A stretch of 64,000 nucleotides of DNA from Rhodospirillales bacterium URHD0017 (GTDB lineage: Bacteria > Pseudomonadota > Alphaproteobacteria > Reyranellales > Reyranellaceae), in the NCBI GenBank assembly GCA_900110395.1, contig FODP01000031.1:1-64000 (forward strand), in the 5' to 3' direction. Of this stretch, positions 49,504 to 58,661 are shown one piece after another. The number at the start of each line of letters is the position of its first letter. Position 1 is the stretch's first letter. The translations under genes were made by a program, and so were the position numbers. The notes beneath the pieces were generated by a model. The model ran no database searches. It was given only the letters and a program-made list of their open reading frames with translations, and was not told the DNA's origin.

Positions 49504-52500
49504 CGGCCGGCCTCGCCGATCAGGCGTTGCAGCTCGTGAGCGACGGCGTTGCGTCGGGTGATCCAAAGTCCGCGCGCCAGAGCATCGTGCAGCCGTGCAG
49601 CGATGGCGGCGGCCGCTGCCGGATTTTTTTGCAGCATGGCCGTGCGCACCGCATCGTCGGCGATCAGTGAGGCGTGCGTGGCGTCGAACAGATGACCGGG
49701 CACGCCGGCGGTCGCGGCAAAGGCGTAGAGCGCATCGACCGTCTGGGCGATCTCGGCCACGCCGCGATGGCCGTGCTCCAGCATGCCGGAAAGCCAGCGC
49801 GGATTGGTCAGGCGGCCGCGCACCACGCGGGCGATCTCCTCGGCAATGCGCCGTGCCTTGGGCTCGCCGGTCCGGCTCGTGTCGAGATGGTAGAGCTCGG
49901 GCTCGTTGCCGAGCAGTGCCGCAGCCGCCGCGAACCCGCCAGCAAAGTCGGCGACGCCGTCGCCGTCCAGGATATCGCGTTCGCGATCGTCCTGGGGATG
50001 GACCAGCACGTCGGCCTCGGAGACGCGGCTGCGGAAGCCTTCGCTTGGCTGCACCGCTTCGGGGCCGCCATAGGCGTGCGTGACGGCCGCAAGATAGACC
50101 TCGCCCAGCTCGGCGCGATCGCGCCATTGGCCGTCGAGGGCGGTGTCGGCCGCCTGCGCGCCGTAGCTGCCGGGCGCGCCGCCGAAGACGCGGGCGAGAT
50201 CGGCGCCCATGCGACGGGCCTCGGCCAGCGGATTGTCCTCGGCCGGCTCGTCGAGGGCCGCGATGCGGCGCACTGCCATGTCGAACAGGGCGATCTGCGC
50301 CTCGAAGATGTCGCGGAACAGGCCGGAGATGCGCAGCGTCACGTCGATGCGCGGCCGGTCGAGCGCGGCCAGCGGCATGATCTCGATGCCGGTGACGCGG
50401 CTGGAAGCCTTGTCCCACACGGGCTTCACGCCGAGGTACCACAGCGCCTGGGCGAGATCGTCGCCGCCAGTGCGCAACGATGCCGACGCCCAGAGATCGA
50501 TCACCAGCGCGCGCGGCGGCTCGCCGTGATCCTGCAGGTAGCGCCGCACCACCTCGTCAGCCGCGCGCACGCCGATCGCGGCCGCGGTGCGCGTCGGGAT
50601 GGCGCGCGGATCGATCGAGGCGAGGTTGCGGCCGGTCGGCAGCACGTCGGCGCGGCCGCGGCTCGGCGCGCCGGCCGGTCCCGGCGCCACGCGGCGCGCA
50701 TCGAGCGCGGCAAGCAAAGCGGCGCGCTCGCACTCGGCCGAGGCACGCACCGCCGCCTCGGCGCCGGTCGCGGCGGTGAGCAGGCGCATCGTCTCCTCGT
50801 CGGGCGATTGGCCGAAGATATGCAGGCCATCACGGATGCTGAGCTCCTTGATGTCGCAGAGCTGGGCGTCGAGCTTGGCGATGGCCTGGCGGTTGGGCTC
50901 GCCCTTCTCCAGACCGCAATCGGCGGCGAGCCCGTTGGTCCAGGCGCGCTCGACGATCTCTTCTTCGAGGTAGACGAGACGCCGGCGATCGAGGCCGTCG
51001 GCCGCGGCATATTCCTCGATGATGCCTTCCAGCTCAGCGAGCGGCCCATGCAGGCCGGCCGCGCTGAGCGGCGGCGTCAGATGGCCGATGGTGACGGCAG
51101 CGATCCGGCGCTTGGCCTGCACCGCCTCGCCCGGATTGTTGACGATGAAAGGATAGATCACGGGCAATGGGCCCAGCACGACCTCGGGCCAGCACTCGTT
51201 CGACAGCGCCAATGCCTTGCCGGGCAGCCATTCCAGGGTGCCGTGCGTGCCGAGATGGACCAGGGCATCGATCCGCTCCCGCAACCAGGCATAGACGGCA
51301 ACGTAGGCGGGGCTCGGCGGGCAGCTCGTGTCGTGATAGCCCGACTTGCGATCAGCGGTCTTGTGACTGCCGAAATGGCCGCGGTCGGGCTGCAGCAGCA
51401 CCAGCACCTTGCCGCAGCGGAGCACGGGCGTATTGCCTGCCGATGGAACGTCGATGTGCTCGACATCGCCCATCAGCAGGCGCTCGATGTCGGCCGCTTG
51501 CCAGTCGCGTCCGCCGGTGTCGTAACCTTCGGCCTTCAGCAAAGCCAGGATCCCGGCGGCACTGGCGGCGGTGTCGAGACCGACGGCATAGCCCGTGCGG
51601 CCGCCGCGCGCCGGATAGTCCGACAGCACGAGCGCCAGGCGCCTTTCAGCACGTGGCGTACCGCGCAACTTCGCCCACGCAGCCGCCAGACGCGCGGCGT
51701 ACGTCACGCGATCGGTGGCCGGCTCGTGATGCATGCCGGCGAATTCCAGGCGCGGATCGGCCGGCGCCTCTGCCTTGAAGGAAATGGCGCGCGTCAGCAG
51801 CCGGCCGTCGAGCTCGGGCAGCACGACGTTCATGGCAAGGTCGGCCGGCGAGAGTCCGCGTTGAGAGTCTTCCCAGGCGGCGCGCGGGCTGCCCGACAGC
51901 ACGACCTGCAGCACGGGTACATCGGCGTCGTCGAGCACCGTGGTGCCGTCTTCGGCCATGGCGGAGAAGGCCGTCGTGTTGAGGATGATCGCGGGCCTGT
52001 GTTCCGCGATCAGTGCCTTCAACTCAGGCTTGGCCAGCGGGTCTTTCAGGCTGTTCACGGCGACGGCGAGCGGCGACAGGCCCTGGCGATCGAGCGCTTC
52101 CATCAGCGCGGTGATGGGCGCGGTGTCTGCCGCCATCAGGTTGGCGCGATAGAAGACGATCAACGCCACCGCGCGGCCCGGCGCGGCGCGGCCGAGCACG
52201 GTGACCGGGCCGACCGGCACCGGCGACGTCCAGGCCAGATCGTGGCCGAGCAAGGTGCCGGCATAGCGCAGCGCCTGTCGCAGATTGTCGGTGCCGCCCT
52301 CGCGGAAGAAGCGGTCGAGAGTCGCCAGCGGCCCGGCAGCGAGCGTCGAGACCGAGGCGAGCCGCGGATCGGCGCGGTCGTCGCCCGGCAGGGCGGCGAA
52401 CAGGATGCCGCGCTCGCGTGCGGTGTCGGCGATGTGCTCCAGGCCGTAGCGCCAGTAGTCGAGGCCGCCCAGGCAGCGCACGATCACCAGTCGCGCATGG

Positions 52501-52730
52501 GCCACCACGCTGTCGACATAGAGATCGACCGACATCGGATGTTTCAGCCGCTTGAGACTCGCGAGCCGCATCGTCGGCAGCAGATCGGCCTCCTGCCGCC
52601 AGGCGGCGGCAAGGGCTGAAAGATCGCTGTCGGAGAAGGAAAGCACGACGATGTCGGCCGGCGACTGGCCGAGGTCGACGGCGACATCGGCCTCCTCCAG
52701 TGTCGCGAGCTCGGTCGCCAGGACATGCAT
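49500..52730 (-). CDS. cobN: Cobaltochelatase large subunit
   Basis: A 1076-residue CobN/magnesium chelatase H-type subunit. It holds hydrogenobyrinate a,c-diamide while the CobS/CobT ATPases drive cobalt insertion. VHLGTHGTLEWLPGKALALS, GSHKTADRKSGYHDT, LVIDLWASASLRTGGDDLAQ and LSGMLEHGHRGVAEI are hallmark segments. It is shorter than the Pseudomonas enzyme (about 1275), but close to other alphaproteobacterial forms. cobS and cobT are not in the window. It starts 3 bp after the cobW stop. Confidence 0.95.
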   Translation of the reverse strand: MHVLATELATLEEADVAVDLGQSPADIVVLSFSDSDLSALAAAWRQEADLLPTMRLASLKRLKHPMSVDLYVDSVVAHARLVIVRCLGGLDYWRYGLEHIADTARERGILFAALPGDDRADPRLASVSTLAAGPLATLDRFFREGGTDNLRQALRYAGTLLGHDLAWTSPVPVGPVTVLGRAAPGRAVALIVFYRANLMAADTAPITALMEALDRQGLSPLAVAVNSLKDPLAKPELKALIAEHRPAIILNTTAFSAMAEDGTTVLDDADVPVLQVVLSGSPRAAWEDSQRGLSPADLAMNVVLPELDGRLLTRAISFKAEAPADPRLEFAGMHHEPATDRVTYAARLAAAWAKLRGTPRAERRLALVLSDYPARGGRTGYAVGLDTAASAAGILALLKAEGYDTGGRDWQAADIERLLMGDVEHIDVPSAGNTPVLRCGKVLVLLQPDRGHFGSHKTADRKSGYHDTSCPPSPAYVAVYAWLRERIDALVHLGTHGTLEWLPGKALALSNECWPEVVLGPLPVIYPFIVNNPGEAVQAKRRIAAVTIGHLTPPLSAAGLHGPLAELEGIIEEYAAADGLDRRRLVYLEEEIVERAWTNGLAADCGLEKGEPNRQAIAKLDAQLCDIKELSIRDGLHIFGQSPDEETMRLLTAATGAEAAVRASAECERAALLAALDARRVAPGPAGAPSRGRADVLPTGRNLASIDPRAIPTRTAAAIGVRAADEVVRRYLQDHGEPPRALVIDLWASASLRTGGDDLAQALWYLGVKPVWDKASSRVTGIEIMPLAALDRPRIDVTLRISGLFRDIFEAQIALFDMAVRRIAALDEPAEDNPLAEARRMGADLARVFGGAPGSYGAQAADTALDGQWRDRAELGEVYLAAVTHAYGGPEAVQPSEGFRSRVSEADVLVHPQDDRERDILDGDGVADFAGGFAAAAALLGNEPELYHLDTSRTGEPKARRIAEEIARVVRGRLTNPRWLSGMLEHGHRGVAEIAQTVDALYAFAATAGVPGHLFDATHASLIADDAVRTAMLQKNPAAAAAIAARLHDALARGLWITRRNAVAHELQRLIGEAGR

Positions 52731-52733
52731 GGA

Positions 52734-53762
52734 CTATCCCCGGATGAGCTCCGAGATGACGTCGCGATCAAAGCCCTTTTCCGCGATCACCACCAGCCGG
52801 CCACGGCGCTCTGCCGTGGGCCACTTGCGATCGTAGTGGTGCTGGACGCGGCTGCCGACGGCCTGCACCAAAAGCCGCATCGGCTTGCCGGCAATGTCGA
52901 CGAAACCCTTCATGCGCAGGATGTCGTGCGCGTCGGCCACCTTGACCAGGCGATCGACCAGTTGCTGCGGCGAATCGAAGACCGGCAGGTCGACGATGAA
53001 AGTGTCGAAATCCTCGTGGTCGTGCTCGCCCTCGAGATCGTGGTGCGAGGGACGGCTGGCGAGGTCGGATTCGGCCTCGGCGCCGAGTCCGAGCAGAACC
53101 TTGATCGGCACCTTGCCGTTCTGGGTCTCCACGACCTTGACCGCACGCGGCAGCGTCTTGGCGATCTCGCTGGCGACGGTGCGGCGTTCGTCCTGTGAGA
53201 TCAGGTCGGCCTTGTTCAGGATCACCAGGTCGGCGCAGAGGAGTTGGTCCTCGAACACTTCCTCCAGCGGATTGTCGTGGTCGAGCGAGGAATCCTCGGC
53301 GCGCTGCCTGGCGATCGCTTCCGGATCGTCGGCGAAACGGCCGGCGGCGACCGCCGCGCCGTCGACCACGGCGATCACGCCATCGACCGTCACGCGCGAG
53401 GCGATCTCGGGCCAGTTGAAAGCCTTCACCAGCGGCTTGGGCAGCGCCAGGCCCGACGTCTCGATGACGATGTGCTCGGGCGGTGACGGGCGGTCCAAAA
53501 GGCTCTTCAGTGCCGGCACGAAATCGTCGGCGACGGTGCAGCACAGGCAGCCATTGGCCAGCTCGACGATGGCGTCCTCGGGGCAGCTCTCGACTCCGCA
53601 GTTCTTCAGGATCTCGCCGTCGATGCCGACATCGCCGAATTCGTTGACGATCACGGCGAGACGGCGGCCGTCGGCATTCTCCAGCACGTGGCGCACCAGC
53701 GTCGTCTTGCCGGCTCCCAGGAAGCCGGTGACGATCGTGCAGGGGACCTTGGCGACGCTCAT
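52734..53762 (-). CDS. cobW: CobW GTP-dependent cobalt chaperone
   Basis: A 342-residue COG0523 GTPase. Walker A is GFLGAGKTT (13-21), the metal motif GCLCC is at 71-75 and NKAD is near 185. A His/Asp-rich stretch (SHHDLEGEHDHEDFD, about 230-245) is typical of metal chaperones. CobW is thought to load cobalt for CobN, whose gene follows after 3 bp. The C-terminal CobW_C domain contains ILRMKGFVDIAGKP. It is third in the riboswitch operon. Confidence 0.95.
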   Translation of the reverse strand: MSVAKVPCTIVTGFLGAGKTTLVRHVLENADGRRLAVIVNEFGDVGIDGEILKNCGVESCPEDAIVELANGCLCCTVADDFVPALKSLLDRPSPPEHIVIETSGLALPKPLVKAFNWPEIASRVTVDGVIAVVDGAAVAAGRFADDPEAIARQRAEDSSLDHDNPLEEVFEDQLLCADLVILNKADLISQDERRTVASEIAKTLPRAVKVVETQNGKVPIKVLLGLGAEAESDLASRPSHHDLEGEHDHEDFDTFIVDLPVFDSPQQLVDRLVKVADAHDILRMKGFVDIAGKPMRLLVQAVGSRVQHHYDRKWPTAERRGRLVVIAEKGFDRDVISELIRG

Positions 53763-54169
53763 GACTGCTCCTGAGAAGGTGCGGAGGGGGCTGGTGCGGC
53801 GGGTTTCACCGGCGGCACGCGGGCGATGGTATGCTTGCGGACATGCTCAGGCCGGTCGCGCCACTCCGGCACGCCCTCGGCATGCGCCCGGTGCTGGCGG
53901 GCAAAATCGATGACGTCGCCGGCGTGCCGATCGGGATCGAGATCGCCGATAACATAAGTCCACTTGCCGGACGCCGACACGGCCGCACTGCAGCCGCGCG
54001 GGCAGTTCGACAGGCAGTTGGCCGGCACGACTGCGATCCCTTTATCGCTATCAGCGCTGAGCCGCTGCTCGACCGCCGCCAGCAATCGTGCGCCGGGACG
54101 CGGAGCGTCATCTGCCGCGGCCGGATTGCCGCGACAGGTTACGCAGACATAGAGAATGGTGGTGGTCAC
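53759..54169 (-). CDS. DUF1636 metal- or cluster-binding protein
   Basis: A 136-residue protein with a thioredoxin-like [2Fe-2S]-ferredoxin pattern: C9 and C12 (VCVTCRG), then C52, C56 and C60 (NCLSNCPRGC). DUF1636 proteins recur next to cobW/cobN genes and are suspected to handle iron-sulfur or cobalt, but no activity is established. A Pro/Ala-rich tail ends the protein. It overlaps cobW by 4 bp and starts 1 bp after the hupE stop. Confidence 0.88.
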   Translation of the reverse strand: MTTTILYVCVTCRGNPAAADDAPRPGARLLAAVEQRLSADSDKGIAVVPANCLSNCPRGCSAAVSASGKWTYVIGDLDPDRHAGDVIDFARQHRAHAEGVPEWRDRPEHVRKHTIARVPPVKPAAPAPSAPSQEQS

Positions 54170-54170
54170 G

Positions 54171-54788
54171 TCAGGCGAGGCCTGCCGCCGCCGCCGTGGC
54201 GACGCCGCCCGCCAATGCCACCAGCACGCCCACGACCGTGAGGCCGGCCGTGCGCGCCGGCCAGCGCGCCAGGCTGCGCACGGCGGCGTAGACGGAAATG
54301 CCGATCGCGGTCTGAATGACCAACAGGCCGAGAAGATAGGCGATCAGCGGCGAGGCCTCGGCGCCGACGATCGATTCACCCAGCGCATAGCCGTGCACCA
54401 GGCCGGCGATGGCGAACAACAGCGCCGCGACGCCCGCGCCCATCGACTGGCGCGCGATCACCAGCGCGCCGATCAGCAGCGTCGTCAATCCGACGAACAA
54501 CTCGCTCGCCGGCAGATCGATCCTGGCGAGGTGCAGGCCGACGCCGGCGATGACCGCGACGCTGAAGGCCAGCACGACGGCAGCGCTGCGGCCGGCCAGT
54601 GCAGCGAGGATGCCGACGCCGACGATGGCGGCGAGATGATCGATGCCGATCACCGGATGACCAAAGCCCGACAGCAGGCCCTGCAGGAAAGTCTGCGGCA
54701 GCTTGCCGCCCATGACGTGATGCGCCCATGCCGGCTCGGCGATCACCATCATGATCGCGAGCACGCCAAGCCGTCGATATGCAGCCAT
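54171..54788 (-). CDS. hupE: HupE/UreJ-type cobalt or nickel transporter
   Basis: A 205-residue membrane protein. A signal-like first helix ends at EPAWAHH, with H23 and H24 exposed. The metal-binding transmembrane motif is HPVIGIDHLAAIVGVG (H44, D50, H51). About six more helices follow. HupE proteins under cobalamin riboswitches are regarded as cobalt importers. The start is ATG 54788 after GGAGGGAAG. It is the first gene of the cob biosynthesis operon. Confidence 0.92.
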   Translation of the reverse strand: MAAYRRLGVLAIMMVIAEPAWAHHVMGGKLPQTFLQGLLSGFGHPVIGIDHLAAIVGVGILAALAGRSAAVVLAFSVAVIAGVGLHLARIDLPASELFVGLTTLLIGALVIARQSMGAGVAALLFAIAGLVHGYALGESIVGAEASPLIAYLLGLLVIQTAIGISVYAAVRSLARWPARTAGLTVVGVLVALAGGVATAAAAGLA

Positions 54789-54937
54789 CGCTTCCCTCCG
54801 TCGTCGCGGGTCGACCGGGTGGCCGATCCGAATGGATGCCGTCTCCGACGGAGCACCTTCATCCGGCCAGCGACCGGACGAAAAGCGTTGCCTCGACCCT
54901 CGCTGCGCCCCGCGCGACGGTTCGGATGCGGCGTTTG

Positions 54938-55100
54938 ACGGCAGGTTTCCTGGCTCTCGGGTCCTCGCCTTTGGCCACCTTCCCGGTTTCCCAGTGGTAT
55001 CCTGGCCATCGGCTTGCCGACTACAGTTGCGGGGGCAGCCGCGGAATGAGGCCAAGGCCCTACCGCGTTCCCTTTTGATCCCCGTGAGGGGCACCGTCGC
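54938..55100 (-). promoter_or_regulatory. Cobalamin riboswitch upstream of the cob biosynthesis operon
   Basis: On the minus strand the order is AAAAGGGAACGCGGTA, CCGCGGCTGCCCCCGCAACTGTAG, CCACTGGGAAACCGGGAAGGTGG and the B12 box AGCCAGGAAACCTGCC (54940-54955). The P1 arms GACGG and CCGTC pair. The remaining 150 bp to hupE contain a short GC hairpin (around 54840-54855) that could take part in switching. High cobalamin should repress hupE and the 14 genes behind it. Confidence 0.95.
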
Positions 55101-55175
55101 CCGCTTGATACGGTTGGCATGGAAGGCCCGTCAACGGGATTTCGGTCGCCTCCAGGCCTGCAGTATTGTGGGGAC

Positions 55176-55787
55176 ATGACCACCGAAACCGACGAAACCG
55201 CCCGCCACAAGGCGAAAATGGCCAATCGCAAGGCCGCGCAGGATGCCGAGGTCGCCGCCAAGACCGTCGAGAAAGGCCTGCTGATCGTCCATACCGGCAA
55301 GGGCAAGGGCAAATCGACCGCCGCCTGGGGCCTCCTGGTGCGCGCGTTGGGTCGCGGCTTCAAGTGCGGCGTCGTGCAGTTCGGCAAGGGCGCCTGGGAG
55401 ACCGGCGAGCGCACCGCGCTCGAACGTTTCGGCGAGCAGGTCGAATGGCACACGCTGGGCGAAGGTTTTACCTGGGAGACGCAGGACCGCGCGCGCGATG
55501 TCGCCGCGGCCGAGCGCGCCTGGGCCAAGGCGCGCGAGCTGATGGCGAACCCCGACATCCGCCTGGTCGTGCTCGACGAGCTCAACATCACGCTGCGCTA
55601 CGATCATCTTGCCATCGATGACGTCGTGGCAGCGCTGAAGGCGCGCCGCGCCGACCAGCACGTCGTGGTGACCGGCCGCAACGCCAAGCCCGAGCTGATC
55701 GAGGCGGCCGATCTCGTGACCGAGATGACGCTGGTGAAGCACCACTTCGCCGCCGGGGTGAAGGCGCAGGAGGGCATAGAATTCTGA
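55176..55787 (+). CDS. cobO: Cob(I)yrinic acid a,c-diamide adenosyltransferase
   Basis: A 203-residue CobO/BtuR/CobA-type enzyme that attaches the 5'-deoxyadenosyl group to cobalt. The P-loop is HTGKGKGKSTAAWG; GRGFKCGVVQFGKGAWETGE, VVLDELNITLRY and VVTGRNAKPELIEAADLVTEM are family segments. The start is ATG 55176 after GGGG. It is divergent from the hupE operon, 75 bp beyond the riboswitch, and its stop overlaps the cobQ start as TGATG. Confidence 0.96.
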   Translation: MTTETDETARHKAKMANRKAAQDAEVAAKTVEKGLLIVHTGKGKGKSTAAWGLLVRALGRGFKCGVVQFGKGAWETGERTALERFGEQVEWHTLGEGFTWETQDRARDVAAAERAWAKARELMANPDIRLVVLDELNITLRYDHLAIDDVVAALKARRADQHVVVTGRNAKPELIEAADLVTEMTLVKHHFAAGVKAQEGIEF

Positions 55788-57274
55788 TGACCGCGCGAAT
55801 GGCAGCTCGGGCCATCATGATCCAGGGCACGGGGTCGGACGTCGGCAAGTCGTTGCTGGTCGCGGGGCTGGCGCGCGCTTTTACGCGCCGTGGTCTTCGC
55901 GTACGGCCGTTCAAGCCGCAGAACATGTCGAACAATGCCGCGGTCACCGCCGACGGCGGCGAGATCGGCCGCGCCCAGGCGCTGCAGGCGCGGGCGGCCC
56001 GTGCTCCGCTCAGCGTCCACATGAACCCGGTGCTGCTGAAGCCCCAGAGCGACGTCGGTGCGCAGGTCGTGGTCCAGGGCAAGATGATGGGCAACGCCAA
56101 GGCGCGCGAATATCAAGGGCTGAAGCCCAAGCTGCTGGGTGCGGTGCTCGACAGCTTCGGGCGGCTCGCAGCCGAGTGCGATCTCGTGCTGGTCGAAGGT
56201 GCCGGCTCGGCCTCCGAGGTCAACCTGCGCAAGAACGACATCGCCAACATGGGATTTGCGCGGGCAGCTGACGTTCCCGTCGTGCTGGTGGGCGATATCG
56301 ACCGCGGCGGCGTGATCGCGAGCCTGGTCGGCACCAAGACCGTGATCGAGGCCGCCGACGCCGACATGATCGTGGGCTTCATCGTCAATCGCTTCCGCGG
56401 CGATCCCACCCTGTTCGACGACGGCATGAAGACGGTGAGCGAGCGCACCGGGTGGCCGGCGCTCGGCCTGGTGCCGTACTTCAACGACGCGCATCGCCTG
56501 CCGGCTGAGGATGCGGTCGTCCTGCAGGACAAGAAGATGGGCGATGCCGACGGGCGTGTTCGTATCGCCGTGCTCGTCTATCCCCGCATCGCCAACTTCG
56601 ACGATTTCGATCCGCTGCGCCTCGATCCTGGCGTCGACCTGGTCTTCGTCGGCCCGCACCAGCCGGTGCCGGGCGATACCAAGTTGATCGTCCTGCCCGG
56701 CTCGAAGTCGACCATCGCCGATCTCGCCTCGCTGCGAGCGTTCGGCTGGGACATCGACCTGAAAGCGCATCTGCGGCGCGGCGGCTTCGTGCTGGGTATC
56801 TGCGGCGGCTACCAGATGCTCGGCCGCACCATCGCCGATCCGCACGGCATCGAAGGACCGCCGCAGAAGGTCGAGGGGCTCGGACTGTTCGAGGTCGACA
56901 CGGTGCTCGAAGGCGACAAGGTCCTGGTCGAGGTGAGCGGCGAGACCACCGACGGGGCCGTGCCGTTCAAGGGCTACGAGATGCATGTCGGCCGCACCAC
57001 GAGTTCGCTGCGGCCGTTGCTCAGCCTGGGCAACGGCAAGACCGACGGTGCGGTAAGCGGCGATGGCCGCGTGGCCGGCTGCTACATCCACGGCCTGCTG
57101 GCCGACGACCGGCAGCGGCGGCACTGGCTGCAGCTGATCGGGGGACGCGCTGCCGGCTTCGACTATGAAGCCGATATCGACATCACGCTCGACTTGCTGG
57201 CCGATCATCTCGAGAAGCACATCGATTGCGATCGGCTGCTCGCGCTGGCCCGCGAACCGAGGCTCGGCGCATGA
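55787..57274 (+). CDS. cobQ: Cobyric acid synthase (glutamine-hydrolysing)
   Basis: A 495-residue amidotransferase that amidates side chains b, d, e and g of adenosylcobyrinate a,c-diamide. The N-terminal P-loop-like part is MIQGTGSDVGKSLLVAGL; KPQNMSNNAAVTADGGEIG is nearly invariant. The C-terminal amidotransferase domain has the catalytic Cys in LGICGGYQMLGR and His in GCYIHGLLAD. It is translated with cobO through a 1-bp overlap. Confidence 0.96.
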   Translation: MTARMAARAIMIQGTGSDVGKSLLVAGLARAFTRRGLRVRPFKPQNMSNNAAVTADGGEIGRAQALQARAARAPLSVHMNPVLLKPQSDVGAQVVVQGKMMGNAKAREYQGLKPKLLGAVLDSFGRLAAECDLVLVEGAGSASEVNLRKNDIANMGFARAADVPVVLVGDIDRGGVIASLVGTKTVIEAADADMIVGFIVNRFRGDPTLFDDGMKTVSERTGWPALGLVPYFNDAHRLPAEDAVVLQDKKMGDADGRVRIAVLVYPRIANFDDFDPLRLDPGVDLVFVGPHQPVPGDTKLIVLPGSKSTIADLASLRAFGWDIDLKAHLRRGGFVLGICGGYQMLGRTIADPHGIEGPPQKVEGLGLFEVDTVLEGDKVLVEVSGETTDGAVPFKGYEMHVGRTTSSLRPLLSLGNGKTDGAVSGDGRVAGCYIHGLLADDRQRRHWLQLIGGRAAGFDYEADIDITLDLLADHLEKHIDCDRLLALAREPRLGA

Positions 57275-57698
57275 CAAGAGCAATGCGCTGGCGAGAGTTC
57301 CAGCCGTTCCCCCGGAGACCGTCTTGCGATCCGGAGAAGCCGAGGCCCATCAGTTGGGCCATCCCGCTCGGCGCGACGCAGCCGGACGGGATGACCGGCT
57401 CGAGGGCGGGAGCGGCCTGGCAGATGATCGGATAAACGATGCATAGAGCGACAGTCGCCCGGGATCCTACTCAAAACCACCGTGCTTGTCAATAACTACA
57501 GTTAATAACGCCATCGCAGCGACCACGCAGCGAGGCCGGGTTCTTTTATTCCGACTTTTGGCGCTCCAGAAAGGGGCATATCTGGCAGCCGCCGCGCCTT
57601 TCACACCATACCTTGCGTCGCTCGACCGGTTGCAAGCAGTGCTATCAACCCTGTCGGATCGAGTTGATATCAAGCCGTCAAACCTCTGTTACGAGCTC
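57275..57698. other. Intergenic region between cobQ and cobD, no supported gene
   Basis: About 420 bp. The first 150 bp have the same composition as the coding DNA but hold no recognisable product. The part from about 57450 is clearly AT-richer (for example TTGTCAATAACTACAG at 57486-57501). Short frames exist on both strands, none with a good start or recognisable motif. It may be decayed or transferred DNA. Confidence 0.5.
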
Positions 57699-58661
57699 CT
57701 AGAGGCGGATGCCCAGCACGATCACGACAAGCACTGCGATCTGCAAGCCGCACGCCGTACGGTAGAGTTTCAGCGCCCCACGGATGTCCTTTGCGGTGAG
57801 TTCGCTGCGACCCTCGCCCACCCAGCGCTCGTCGACCGGCGCGCCATCGTAGATGCGTGGGCCCGACAGCCGGATGCCGAGCGCGCCCGCCATCGCCGCC
57901 TCCGGCCAGCCGGCATTGGGCGAGCGGTGGTGGCTCGCATCGTTGCGGATCGTCCGGAGCGCACCAGCTGGTGACAGGCCAAGCGGAATGGCCGCCAGCA
58001 TCAGCCACAGCGCCGACAGGCGCGACGCCGGCAGGTTCACCAGGTCGTCGAAGCGCGCCGAGGCCCAGCCGAAGGCTTCGTGGCGCTCCGTCCTGTGACC
58101 GATCATGCTGTCGGCGGTGTTGACCGCCTTGTAGGCGAGCGCGCCGGGCAGGCCCAGCACCACCATCCAGAGCAACGGCGCTACCACGCCGTCGGAAAAA
58201 TTCTCGGCCAGGCTCTCGATGGCCGCGCGGCAGATGGCCGCCTCGTCGAGGCTTTGCGTCTCGCGGCCGACAATGTGCGCCACAGCCCTGCGACCGCCGG
58301 ATACGCCTTCGGTCTCGAGACCCTTGGCCACGGCGAGCACATGCTGGTCGAGGCTGCGCTGTGCCAGCAGCGTGCTCGCGAGCACGCCGCATAGGATCAG
58401 CGACAGGAGGCCTGGAAAGAGTCGGTCGAGAACGCCGACGATGGCGAAACCGCTCAGCAGTGCCGCAACCAACAGCACCATCAGCGTAAGAACGCCGTAG
58501 CGACGGCGCGACGATTGGCTGCCTGAATTCCAGGCGTCGTCACACCATGTTATGAGCTTGCCGATCCAGGTGACGGGATGGCCGATCAGGCGATAGACGG
58601 CGTTCGGATACCCGACCATCGCTTCGGTCGCGATGGCAACGAGGGCGAGGTCGGCGAACAT
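57699..58661 (-). CDS. cobD: Adenosylcobinamide-phosphate synthase (CobD/CbiB)
   Basis: A 320-residue membrane protein that joins aminopropanol (phosphate) to adenosylcobyric acid. Signatures are GYPNAVYRLIGHPVTWIG, ARRAVAHIVGRET-like (here GRRAVAHIVGRETQSLDE), IESLAENFSDGVVAPLLW and YKAVNTADSMIGHR. Several transmembrane helices are present. The start ATG 58661 shares CATG with the cobC start on the other strand, and no ribosome site is visible. An earlier in-frame start would overlap cobC more. Confidence 0.94.
   Translation of the reverse strand: MFADLALVAIATEAMVGYPNAVYRLIGHPVTWIGKLITWCDDAWNSGSQSSRRRYGVLTLMVLLVAALLSGFAIVGVLDRLFPGLLSLILCGVLASTLLAQRSLDQHVLAVAKGLETEGVSGGRRAVAHIVGRETQSLDEAAICRAAIESLAENFSDGVVAPLLWMVVLGLPGALAYKAVNTADSMIGHRTERHEAFGWASARFDDLVNLPASRLSALWLMLAAIPLGLSPAGALRTIRNDASHHRSPNAGWPEAAMAGALGIRLSGPRIYDGAPVDERWVGEGRSELTAKDIRGALKLYRTACGLQIAVLVVIVLGIRL

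Noticed and set aside
49674..52619. A 981-residue open frame opposite cobN
   Set aside because: It is the antisense shadow of cobN, without motifs or ribosome site. The cobN reading is supported by strong family signatures and gene overlaps.
57467..57974. Small frames on both strands near 57467-57974
   Set aside because: Starts are weak (TTG or none), no motif is present, and the plus-strand frame runs into the antisense of cobD.
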